Assembly (NCBI GenBank): GCA_023390335.1
Contig: JAEWCZ010000029.1
Location: 1 to 30,983, forward strand
Origin: Bacillota bacterium
Lineage (GTDB): Bacteria; Bacillota; Clostridia; Acetivibrionales; DSM-1351
Length of the DNA: 30,983 bases
Direction: 5' to 3'
Shown in pieces: positions 17,317-24,602 of this stretch. The stretch's first letter is position 1. Each line of letters opens with the position of its first letter. A model generated the notes under the pieces. The model saw only the letters and a list, made by a program, of their open reading frames with translations, was not told where the DNA came from and made no database searches. Position numbers and translations under genes: made by a program.

Positions 17317-18425
17317 ACTTTATGCCTCAATACACTCCTGTAAACCTCCTCGGTTTCATAGCTTATCCTATCCCAATCATATTTGCGTAAAATATACTGC
17401 TCAGCCATCATCTTTCGCGCTGATACTTCCCGGGGATGGGCATCTGCGTAAGCCAGCATCTCGTACAGACTATCTATATCTCCGCTTGTAAAGCTCAAAC
17501 CTTTGTCTTCCATAACTTCTACGTTTTCATCAATATCACTCGCAATTACACACTGCCCGTAACTCATGGCCTCCAATAGGGCTATAGGCATTCCCTCAAC
17601 TTCCGATGGCAAAACATAAGTATATGCATTGCTGAATAATTCACTAAGCTCCCTGTCAGCCACATGCCCGGTAAAAATTATGCCCTTATTATCTCCCGCC
17701 AAAGCCTTCAAAAATTTTTCATACTCTTCAGAATGGCTTGCTCCCCCTGCGATTACCAGTTTTTTATCTGTATCAAGCCTATTATATGCTTGTATCAGAT
17801 AGTGGGCTCCTTTTTCCGGAACCAGCCTGGACAGATAAAGAAAAAAATCATCCTTTTCAAGGGAGTATCTTTCTTTAATAATTCCGGCTTTGACCTTCTG
17901 TGCAATATTTACTCCATTAGGTATATAATGGCAGTCCCTTGTATACTTATTCTTTATGTAGCATTTCATTGTTTTTGATACAACTATGGTGTTGTCGGAC
18001 ACTTGAGCTGCCATTCTTTCGCCAAGTCTTAAATATGCACTTGCAAAGCGTCCCCATTTGTTTCTTTTCCAATCTAGTCCATGAATTGTACACACCACTT
18101 TTCTTCCTGCCAGTTTGGGTATAAAGCACATTGTTGAAGGACCTGCGGCGTGAAAATGGATTATGTCAAAACCCCTAGTCAAACTATCAATTGAAGACAA
18201 GAACGTATGCACTATTGCATCTAAGTGTTTGGTGTGAAAGGTAGGAATGCTTTTAAGAACCATACCCCCGAACTCCTGCACACCTTTGTCGATATAGTGA
18301 GTCCGTGTATAGACATACACCTCATGACCCATTTTTACAAGGCGCTTTCCTATCTCCTCTACATGTATCTCAATACCTCCTGCTCTTGACGGAACTCCTT
18401 TAAGTCCAATCATCGCGATCTTCAT
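17313..18425 (-). CDS. GT4 family glycosyltransferase
   Basis: This 370-residue protein is a typical GT4 (RfaG/WcaL-like) enzyme. Its N-terminus has IAMIGLKGVPSRAGGIEIHV, the glycine-rich acceptor-side loop, and the fold continues with FDIIHFHAAGPS and HYIPNGVN. The donor side has LYLSRLVPEKGAHYLIQAY, LVIAGGA, FTGHVADRELSELFSNAYTYVLPSEVEG, and a full E-x7-E motif (EGMPIALLE). The PSRAGGIE start resembles enzymes of capsule clusters that add rhamnose or glucose, but the sugar is unknown. ATG 18425 comes one base after the stop of the radical SAM gene; an in-frame TTG four codons upstream overlaps that gene. It overlaps the CpsCD gene by four bases, so the central genes form one translationally linked operon. 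Confidence 0.88.
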   Translation of the reverse strand: MKIAMIGLKGVPSRAGGIEIHVEEIGKRLVKMGHEVYVYTRTHYIDKGVQEFGGMVLKSIPTFHTKHLDAIVHTFLSSIDSLTRGFDIIHFHAAGPSTMCFIPKLAGRKVVCTIHGLDWKRNKWGRFASAYLRLGERMAAQVSDNTIVVSKTMKCYIKNKYTRDCHYIPNGVNIAQKVKAGIIKERYSLEKDDFFLYLSRLVPEKGAHYLIQAYNRLDTDKKLVIAGGASHSEEYEKFLKALAGDNKGIIFTGHVADRELSELFSNAYTYVLPSEVEGMPIALLEAMSYGQCVIASDIDENVEVMEDKGLSFTSGDIDSLYEMLAYADAHPREVSARKMMAEQYILRKYDWDRISYETEEVYRSVLRHKV

Positions 18426-18426
18426 G

Positions 18427-19383
18427 TTAGTTACCAATTTCCTTTCTCCATTTGTTCTTCAATATCCATTTTATCGGAACAAATATAGATTTTTTCATAG
18501 CAGGAGATGCACTTCCAACCATCCAGCAGTTCCTGTCACATTCTTTAACAGCTAACCTAACCTCTTTTGCCTTTTCACTAAACCATATTTCTTCAAAAGA
18601 TTGTTCCTTTATATTTCCCATAGCCATATTCATCCCATTGCACGGCATAATATTGCCGAAAGGGTCCACAAAAAATACATCCTTCCCCATGCTGCAAGGC
18701 AAAAGCCTTTCATTTCCCCGGATATAATTGATCAATCCCTCATTAAAAAAGGCCCTGAACCAGCTTTTCGGTTTTTTACCGACTAACATTCTTTTCTCCA
18801 ATTTTCTTAACTCACTTATCACTTCATCCTTGTTCTCAATTCTGTTATCGTATTTGTGAAAATAAAAGTTGTTGTGCACCGTAGCAGTTGCAAATTCCAT
18901 CCCCAACATCTCCGAAAGAGTATAAAGCTCATTCAAGTCTTTTGCATTTTTGTCAGATACTGTTATCCCAAAACCTATGTCCTTAAGTCCCAATTCATGA
19001 AGCCGCAAGAGGGTCCTTAACCCATGGTCGAAACCGTCCTGTATCCCCCGCAACCTATCATTGGAAGCAGGCAGTCCTTCAATACTCACCCTTACCCCAA
19101 TACATGGATATTTTTTAGCTATATCCACTATTTTTTCTGTAAAATATCCGTTTGTGCTGATTACCAGCCTCTTGGCTTTCCTTGAAGCTACCGATATTAT
19201 TTCTTCAATGTTTTCATGCGTAAAAGGTTCTCCACCCGTTATATTTACAAACTTTAGTCCCGAGGGCAGTTTATCTATATCTTTCGGAGTAATTTCTTCC
19301 TCATTACAACTTGGATATTTCCATGTATTACACATATAACACTTTGCATTGCACCTGTAAGTTACCGCAATCAATGCTTCCAT
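18427..19383 (-). CDS. Radical SAM/SPASM enzyme in the polysaccharide cluster
   Basis: This 318-residue protein has the radical SAM cluster motif C-x3-C-x2-C (C11, C15, C18), then VNITGGEPFTHENI (the GGE motif for SAM), LVISTNGYF, and a triosephosphate-isomerase-like core. The C-terminal third is SPASM-like: LLPCSMG, VDPFGNIMPCNGMN, MGNIKEQSFEEIW and ECDRNCWM carry Cys residues for an extra iron-sulfur cluster. SPASM enzymes often act on peptides, and others act on sugars or cofactors; no precursor peptide is visible here. Its place between two glycosyltransferases suggests sugar modification (epimerisation, dehydrogenation or deoxygenation), which is an inference. It has a strong AAAGGAGAG site and an ATG start. 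It should be oxygen-sensitive, which fits an anaerobe. Confidence 0.88.
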   Translation of the reverse strand: MEALIAVTYRCNAKCYMCNTWKYPSCNEEEITPKDIDKLPSGLKFVNITGGEPFTHENIEEIISVASRKAKRLVISTNGYFTEKIVDIAKKYPCIGVRVSIEGLPASNDRLRGIQDGFDHGLRTLLRLHELGLKDIGFGITVSDKNAKDLNELYTLSEMLGMEFATATVHNNFYFHKYDNRIENKDEVISELRKLEKRMLVGKKPKSWFRAFFNEGLINYIRGNERLLPCSMGKDVFFVDPFGNIMPCNGMNMAMGNIKEQSFEEIWFSEKAKEVRLAVKECDRNCWMVGSASPAMKKSIFVPIKWILKNKWRKEIGN

Positions 19384-19394
19384 AATACTCTCCT

Positions 19395-20606
19395 TTACCT
19401 GGCGCCGTAGCCTGCCAAGCTCTCATTATAGATATTTGCGATTTCATCACAATAAGCTTCCTTTGAATACATGTTCACTTCTTTTATGCATCTTTCAGAA
19501 AATAAATTTAGCAACTCTCTGTTTTCATATAAAGTATTTATCTTTACTGCTAAATCTTTTGTATGCCCAGCCTCAAACAAAAGCCCGGAATAATTATCCT
19601 TTACAAGCTCAGGTATACCCCCAATATTAGAAGCAATAACCGGTGTACCGAGTGTTTGTGACTCCAATATCGACATGGGACAATTATCATAATACTCGGA
19701 AGGATAAACTGTAAAAAGGCTCTCCTTTATGAGCATTTTTAGTTCCTGACCGGTTTTAAAGCCTACATGTACAATATTTTCATGCCCCTTAATCTCCATC
19801 TCCAAAGGACCGCTTCCTGCAAAAACAAACCTGATATGTTTCAGCTCAGCTACTGCCTTCAATAAGCTTCTAATACCCTTTTCCTCCGAGATTCTTCCGA
19901 AGTATAATACATAATCCTGCTTTTCGTGCTCACCGTCACACTCATTTAAGGTAACAAAATTGTGCAGAACCTTGAGCTTACGTGGTTCAACCCCAAATTG
20001 AGCAGCTTTTGTAGCAATAAAACTGCTAGGGCAAATAAAAGTGCTGATATAATCATATGTATTTTTCCAGTGGTACAGGTACCCTTCAATTGCACCCAGA
20101 ATACTTTTCATAAATGAATTGTGTATACATTTTGAGCTAATACAATTGATATATTTATGCCCTTTGCATTTCTCACAAACCTCTCCTTTTCGAGAATTGT
20201 AAAGGGTGTGTGCAGGACATAAAATGGCATAGTCATGCAAAGTCTGTACTATGGGTATTCCGTGTTTCTTTATTTCGTAGATAATGGACGGAGTAATTTG
20301 AAAATTATAATTATTTAAATGCACAACCTGGGGCTTAAATTCTTCTATGAGTATACCTATCTTTTTTCTTGCCTCAATTGAATATATAATCCTAAAAGGA
20401 TAACTCAGATTTTTTATTGATTTTCCCCTGAAGTCCATGTTACCTACAAGCATTTCTTTCGGCATATTGACTATGTTCTGTTGATCATACATGCCAAAGT
20501 AGCAGATATTGTTTCCCCTTTTGACAAGATTATCGGCAAGCTCAAACATATAGGTTTCGCTTCCACCTCTGGGATACAGAAATTTATTTACCATTAATAT
20601 TCTCAT
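19395..20606 (-). CDS. GT4 family glycosyltransferase with Cys-rich insert
   Basis: This 403-residue protein has a GT4 fold. It starts ILMVNKFLYPRGGSETYMFELA, with VVHLNNYNFQ and IVQTLHDYAILCPAHTLY in the N-terminal half. A cysteine group (C130, C144, C147, C155, C160) follows HDY and probably binds a metal; such an insert occurs in a known GT4 subgroup. The donor half has VLYFGRISEEKGIRSLLKAV, FVFAGSGPLE, VGFKTGQELKMLIKESLFTVYPSE and CPMSILESQTLGTPVIASNIGGIPELV. The first acidic residue of E-x7-E is Asp here (DNCPMSILE). I chose ATG 20606, where the family homology starts, over an in-frame ATG 26 codons upstream. It is the first gene after the terminator behind the VanZ gene, so it needs its own promoter or read-through. 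Confidence 0.87.
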   Translation of the reverse strand: MRILMVNKFLYPRGGSETYMFELADNLVKRGNNICYFGMYDQQNIVNMPKEMLVGNMDFRGKSIKNLSYPFRIIYSIEARKKIGILIEEFKPQVVHLNNYNFQITPSIIYEIKKHGIPIVQTLHDYAILCPAHTLYNSRKGEVCEKCKGHKYINCISSKCIHNSFMKSILGAIEGYLYHWKNTYDYISTFICPSSFIATKAAQFGVEPRKLKVLHNFVTLNECDGEHEKQDYVLYFGRISEEKGIRSLLKAVAELKHIRFVFAGSGPLEMEIKGHENIVHVGFKTGQELKMLIKESLFTVYPSEYYDNCPMSILESQTLGTPVIASNIGGIPELVKDNYSGLLFEAGHTKDLAVKINTLYENRELLNLFSERCIKEVNMYSKEAYCDEIANIYNESLAGYGAR

Positions 20607-20718
20607 TCTCGTTTGTACCCCCCATAGACAATATTTGAATATGATGTAAAATTTTGTAACAATATTTACTTTAATATAAATCAAGTTGAACTTACACTGT
20701 TGAATTCTATAGTTTATC

Positions 20719-20758
20719 TAAAAGATAAAAGACACCGTGATATCACACAGTGTCTTTT
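20719..20758 (-). terminator. Terminator overlapping the VanZ stop codon
   Basis: A 13-base stem (20758-20746 with 20739-20727, one G-U pair, 6-base loop) includes the last codons and stop of the VanZ gene. On the minus strand TTTTATCTTTT follows. It would end or reduce transcription between the polymerase-VanZ pair and the glycosyltransferase operon. Confidence 0.7.
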
Positions 20759-21780
20759 ACCGATTTACTGTTTTGGCATTTGGTTTTCCTTCTTTTGCTA
20801 TAAAGGTAAACAATCGCGATTCCTAAAAGTACGCCCGAGCTGTCAATTAAAACATCATAAAAAGAGGAGCTTCTATTGGGGATAAAAATCTGATGTGTTT
20901 CATCTGAAACAGCATATAAAATACAAAAAATTCCTGTCAAAAAAACCTTCTTACTTGAGCGTTTAAATAATATTATTATTGTGCCGTACACAAGCAAGGT
21001 CAAAATTAAATATTCTGTGAAGTGTAAGACTTTTCTAAACATATAGTTCAAAAATAAACGGTTACTGTCTCCCAATTCCTGTCCGAGTGCATTTTCATCT
21101 CTCCATTGAAAGGAAGTATACCCGCCCGGAGTCATCAGGACGCCCGCATAGCTGCTTTCCGGCTGTAAGCTATCTCTCATGACAATGCCCGCTTTCGCCC
21201 ACTCATGCGTATTATCCATCGAAATCACCCTTGTGGTTATTGTACAATCTTTTTCCACGGGAATATAAGCGAATTGGAATTCATCCCCACCTCTCCATAT
21301 GTCCTTTCCGGAACCATTCACTGTATATTTGCCGTGCAAAAAATTCGTTGAGCCTTTCAGCTTAACCTTTCCAATATCCTTGCTTTCATAATTTAAAAAC
21401 TGAATACTATTTCTGCTGTTAGTTATTTTTACATCTGTAAAAACGGCACCACATAAAGCCTCCGAATCATGAGAAGTCACTGCCAGTCCGATGTATATTT
21501 TTCTTTTCAGACTCAAATCAACGGTATCCCCTATTTTCCACCACAGCAGGCCATATGGAGAATAGAATGCAGTAATCCGACCACCTTTTCTAGTCAATTT
21601 AATGTACTTACCTTTAAAGGGTTGCATTATGAGACTGCTGAATTTTCCGCTTATATTTGATGTTATACCATTCGATTTTATACCATCCTGATTAGACAAT
21701 ATAAATATCATTGTTAGAACAAACATTAAGGCTGTAATATAAAACACCTTTAATATTTTCCTTGATGTCATACCATTCAT
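20743..21780 (-). CDS. VanZ-family membrane protein with a permuted beta-sandwich insert
   Basis: This 345-residue protein is a VanZ-type membrane protein split by a long extracellular-type insert. VanZ parts: first membrane segment (about 10-28) with SNQDGIKS after it, then FRKVLHFTEYLILTLLVYG (248-266), ILYAVSDETHQIFIPNRSSSFYDVLIDSSGVLLG (287-320). Between residues 52 and 240 lies an insert resembling the DUF1349/concanavalin-like sandwich of secreted glycan-active proteins, but its halves are in reverse order. Residues 56-119 (FYSPYGLLWWKIG, IYIGLAVTSHDSEAL, AVFTDVKI) look like a domain end. Residues 141-228 (GKDIWRGGDEFQFAY, THEWAKAGIVMRDSL, MTPGGYTSFQWR) look like a domain start. The function of VanZ proteins outside teicoplanin resistance is unclear. 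It overlaps the polymerase gene by four bases, suggesting linked roles at the membrane. Confidence 0.85.
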   Translation of the reverse strand: MNGMTSRKILKVFYITALMFVLTMIFILSNQDGIKSNGITSNISGKFSSLIMQPFKGKYIKLTRKGGRITAFYSPYGLLWWKIGDTVDLSLKRKIYIGLAVTSHDSEALCGAVFTDVKITNSRNSIQFLNYESKDIGKVKLKGSTNFLHGKYTVNGSGKDIWRGGDEFQFAYIPVEKDCTITTRVISMDNTHEWAKAGIVMRDSLQPESSYAGVLMTPGGYTSFQWRDENALGQELGDSNRLFLNYMFRKVLHFTEYLILTLLVYGTIIILFKRSSKKVFLTGIFCILYAVSDETHQIFIPNRSSSFYDVLIDSSGVLLGIAIVYLYSKRRKTKCQNSKSVKDTV

Positions 21781-23147
21781 TGCACATTTCCCCGCCGTCT
21801 CTCCAAATTATTCATATTTACAACAAGCCCCAGCAGCAGCCATAGGAAAAATGAATAACCCGTAATCAACATATTGGGGCCAAAAAAATTAATGACAACA
21901 GTCGCAGCAATCAATCTCAATGCTATTAGATTTAATTCTTTTGAAAAGCTGCTTATTTTCTGCTTATAGTAGCTATAGTAATACTTAAAAGCACTAATAA
22001 AGTAAATGAAAAAAATAGTTATACCAAGAAGTCCCAACTCCATTACCAGTTCAATCCAATATACGTCACTTATGTGATAAATTCCTGAATACTCTACATT
22101 AAAAAGCAAAAAGTACCTCATATAAAGCTCATAATTGGTCATACTGTTTGCCAAAGCTGCGAAATTTCCAATTCCAAGACCAAAAATTGTATATAATTTA
22201 AACTCATATAAAAACTTCGGCAAGATATCTACAAATATCCTGAGCCTAGCAGTCTCAACGCTCGTTTTTATATAAGAACTGCTAAAAACCTGCAAAACCC
22301 TTTGCATGGGTGACCCGAAATAGACATCCTGTACCATATTTCCTGTTGTCAACACTGCTGCCATGCCTAATGCTGCAGCACCTGAAGTAAAGAAAATTGG
22401 GAAAAATCTTTTTTTAAGGATAAGCCCGACAAGCACTGCAACTGCTAAACCCACCCATGCTTGCCTGGAATAGGTATATATCATATTGATTACAGCCAAT
22501 ATCATTACCACTATATTGCTTTTCTTTTTATAGCCTCCGGCCAGCAGTACTGACATAATAATTATTAAGAATATTCCGTACCTGTCATACCTCTCGAGAA
22601 GTGAAAAAATAGCCTTACCGTCAATAACCGTAATACTGTCCTCCCTGACCATATCTCCCAGTTGGTAAGCTTTGGGCGTCAAAAATGGGTTCATCAATCG
22701 GGGCAGCAGTATCTGCAATGTACCAAAGGCTAATACTATTATGCCGCTTAATTTTATGTGTTTTATAATTCTTTTAGTACTTTCTTCTGTAAATTCAATG
22801 TTAGTCACTATGAAATACAAAACAATATATCTATATAAGGTTCTGATACTTAAAATAAATATTAGCATATCGATTCTGTTAATGATTACCGTGGTCAGAA
22901 TAAGGTAAATTGAAAGCACCACCAGTAAGACTTCATGCTTTAATATCTTAAACTTCTTGTTTTCCTTTATCCGGAGTACAATACAATATACAGCCAAAAC
23001 GTATATGACTGCTTCCGCGATATATTTGAATATCATATTATCAAATACATATTTTGTGATTAGTGTCTCAAAAATTACAAAGTATATAAGGAATATGATA
23101 ACTTTTTCAGCTATCACTTGAAGATTCAGGTTTTTAGGATTCATCAT
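21777..23147 (-). CDS. wzy: O-antigen-type polymerase/ligase (Wzy-like)
   Basis: This roughly 456-residue membrane protein has about 10-12 membrane segments and a long extracytoplasmic loop before the last few, as in the Wzy/WaaL (PF04932) group. The segment TYSRQAWVGLAVAVLVGLILKK matches the family's conserved region (SRQAWVG resembles the usual SRGAWLG), and GLGIGNFAAL precedes the large loop, a typical place. It would join flipped repeat units on the outside of the membrane; a ligase role attaching polymer to a lipid or wall acceptor is the alternative. I chose ATG 23147 because AAGGTGAG lies eight bases upstream; in-frame ATGs further up (23225, 23174) have no such site, and the first one lies within a long palindrome. 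It is the first gene of the cluster. Confidence 0.87.
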   Translation of the reverse strand: MMNPKNLNLQVIAEKVIIFLIYFVIFETLITKYVFDNMIFKYIAEAVIYVLAVYCIVLRIKENKKFKILKHEVLLVVLSIYLILTTVIINRIDMLIFILSIRTLYRYIVLYFIVTNIEFTEESTKRIIKHIKLSGIIVLAFGTLQILLPRLMNPFLTPKAYQLGDMVREDSITVIDGKAIFSLLERYDRYGIFLIIIMSVLLAGGYKKKSNIVVMILAVINMIYTYSRQAWVGLAVAVLVGLILKKRFFPIFFTSGAAALGMAAVLTTGNMVQDVYFGSPMQRVLQVFSSSYIKTSVETARLRIFVDILPKFLYEFKLYTIFGLGIGNFAALANSMTNYELYMRYFLLFNVEYSGIYHISDVYWIELVMELGLLGITIFFIYFISAFKYYYSYYKQKISSFSKELNLIALRLIAATVVINFFGPNMLITGYSFFLWLLLGLVVNMNNLERRRGNVQ

Positions 23148-23178
23148 AACTTTACTCACCTTATTGATTTCCATTAGG

Positions 23179-23240
23179 GGAAGACACACAGATCTGCCCC
23201 TACGATTGAACTTTTGCAGGGGCAAAGCTGCGTGTCTTCC
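23179..23240. promoter_or_regulatory. Long imperfect palindrome in the leader of the polymerase gene
   Basis: Two 22-base arms (23179-23200 and 23219-23240) match in 19 positions around an 18-base loop. In RNA from the minus strand this hairpin would end about 30 bases before the polymerase start codon. The left arm is partly palindromic itself (AGGGGAAGA against TCTGCCCCT). No T-run follows, so it is more likely an RNA structure or a dispersed palindromic repeat than a terminator. Confidence 0.6.
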
Positions 23241-23293
23241 TTTGTAGTACTTATCGCGTTTATATATGTTTATATCGTTTTTGTGTACTTAAA

Positions 23294-23326
23294 GATACTG
23301 TGAATTTAAACAGTATCCCGTACTGT
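23294..23326. promoter_or_regulatory. Overlapping inverted repeats upstream of the polysaccharide operon
   Basis: GATACTGT (23294-23301) pairs perfectly with ACAGTATC (23310-23317), and ACAGTA (23310-23315) also pairs with TACTGT (23321-23326). So three half-sites of one sequence lie in alternating orientation about 150-180 bases before the polymerase gene. They could be a protein-binding site or two mutually exclusive RNA hairpins. The rest of 23148-23476 holds no gene I can support; a TATAAT-like site reads on the minus strand near 23410. Confidence 0.5.
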
Positions 23327-23476
23327 TCCAATATACTATAAAAAACAACAGTGGATAGGCACAGTAGGTAAAGAGTTTTATAGAAAAATAAGTGAGGAAG
23401 AAACGGATTATACACCAAAAAATCGGATGAAGTGACTGAATTGATGTAATGCACTATTTCTAGACATTCTAAGTAT

Positions 23477-24276
23477 TCAGAGTTCGATTTGGTCTATAGA
23501 TAGTATATTAAGTTTAAGAGCTTTAACCACAGCTTGTGTGCTGCAATCTGCTTCCAGTATTTTATACATGTTGGTTTTGTGATAGCTTATGGTACCAATA
23601 TTGAGATTCATCTCCATGGCTATAGCTTTGTCGGTCAGGCCCATGGCAAGCAGCTTTAATAAAGTAATCTGGCGGCCGTTCAATTTAATATTGGGTTGGC
23701 AACATGCGGATTCTTCCGTAATATTTTTAAGTTCATTTGTAATCTGATACGCAATTAATTCGGTAATGGCTATAAGTTCAGTTTTTATTGAATGTCCACC
23801 AGCAAAAAGTGCCAGACACCCCGCTAGTTTTCCTTTATAGTTTATAGGAGTAGAATAGCAATACCATTTTCTCAAAAAATCACAATAATGGTGGTGTGGT
23901 AAGGTATAAACTGGCTTCCCCAGACTTATAGCTAGGTTAACCGCATTTGTGCCGATTATACCTTCTTGAAATGACATTCCAGTCTGTATTGGAAATTTGT
24001 CAGCATCCTTTTTCATCCCTTTATTCATTTTCAGGCTTAATAAAATACCTTCTCCATTAGTTAATATAAAAAAAGAAAGTCATCATTAATCATATCGCTA
24101 ATGTTTTTAATACATCTTTCAAAAATTAATATATACTCCTTACTGTCTTGCAATATCTGCTGTAGGTCATTGGAGTTCATGTCTATCACAGTTGGTGTAG
24201 CTTTAGTTGATATACCTGAATCGATACATCTTTTCCATGAAAATAAAATTTCATCAAGCGGTTGTAAATATTCCAT
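23477..24276 (-). CDS. GAF-LuxR transcription regulator split by a -1 frameshift
   Basis: Two frames together make one regulator of about 266 residues. The first frame starts at ATG 24276 with AGGAGG six bases upstream and shows an AcoR-like N-terminus (ILFSWKRCIDSGIS). It stops at 24061. The second frame opens near 24078, has no ribosome binding site before its first ATG (24028), and carries the rest of a GAF-like domain (GMSFQEGIIGTNAVNLAISLGKPVY) and a LuxR-type helix-turn-helix at the end (LNGRQITLLKLLAMGLTDKAIAMEMNLNIGTISYHKTNMYKIL). Reading shifts by -1 at TTTTTTA (24073-24067) to join them. It lies upstream of the polysaccharide operon on the same strand and is a candidate regulator of it. 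It may be a programmed frameshift, a phase-variable tract, a pseudogene or a sequencing error. Confidence 0.8.
24067..24073 (-). other. Slippery heptamer T TTT TTA at the frame junction
   Basis: In the frame of the upstream part the codons are CTT TTT TTA TAT TAA. The heptamer T TTT TTA is a canonical -1 slippery sequence of the X XXY YYZ type, and a -1 slip leads straight into ATA TTA ACT AAT GGA, the frame of the downstream part. The two frames overlap only between about 24061 and 24077, and the heptamer sits inside this overlap. I see no strong hairpin just after it. Confidence 0.6.
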
Positions 24277-24325
24277 AGTAATCCTCCTAAATAAAATTGT
24301 AGTCAATTATATATTTACATAAAAT

Positions 24326-24396
24326 GAAACCTTATACAGTCTCTTAGAGATAATGTACATGATATTAAGCACTACCGCTGAAAGGGACAAGGTTTC
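24326..24396 (-). promoter_or_regulatory. Structured 5' leader of the GAF-LuxR gene
   Basis: Perfect 8-base arms GAAACCTT (24396-24389 on the minus strand) and AAGGTTTC (24333-24326) enclose 55 bases with smaller hairpins, such as TCTC-TAA-GAGA. The first arm begins right at the start site expected from the extended -10 at 24412-24404. This suggests a 5' RNA element, but I cannot match it to a known riboswitch class. Confidence 0.4.
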
Positions 24397-24403
24397 GGAA
24401 CAA

Positions 24404-24412
24404 ATTATATCA
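24404..24412 (-). promoter_or_regulatory. Extended -10 promoter of the GAF-LuxR gene
   Basis: The minus strand reads TGATATAAT, an extended -10 (TGnTATAAT). No good -35 is visible, as is allowed for extended -10 promoters. Transcription would start near 24397, giving a leader of about 120 bases. Confidence 0.5.
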
Positions 24413-24497
24413 CAAATTTGTTAATTATCCCTATTAATTCAAATAAAAGTTAATTTGGGAGTAGTTTGTCTATAAGAAATTTGTAACGGTGCTTACC

Positions 24498-24542
24498 ATA
24501 AATATGTATGCCTTGGGTTTACCCCAAGGCATACATATTTAT
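24498..24542. terminator. Bidirectional terminator after the Kelch/Fn3 gene
   Basis: A perfect 20-base stem (24498-24517 with 24523-24542) closes a 5-base loop. The core is CCTTGGG/CCCAAGG, and the stem base is A-rich on one side and T-rich on the other, the usual form of a two-way terminator. It lies 60 bases past the stop of the Kelch/Fn3 gene. A second copy with paired base changes lies at 30635-30680. Confidence 0.75.
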
Positions 24543-24602
24543 CCACGTAATTGAGTTTTTAATAATTAGAAACGTTTCCTTATTTTTTGTCTGCAGTATT
24601 GT

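Noticed and set aside
23352..23436. Plus-strand stretch reading QQWIGTVGKEFYRKISEEET and onwards to a stop at 23434
   Set aside because: It looks mildly protein-like and could be a gene scrap, but it lacks a start and a ribosome binding site and I recognise no family.
23260..23454. A 64-codon minus-strand frame upstream of the polymerase
   Set aside because: It has no ribosome binding site, spans the overlapping inverted repeats, and resembles no family. Low complexity and many aromatic codons fit chance in AT-rich DNA.
24477..24602. The shared 3' flanks of the two Kelch-type genes as ends of a mobile element
   Set aside because: The similarity is explained by tandem gene duplication including terminators. 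There is no transposase, target-site duplication or integrase signal.
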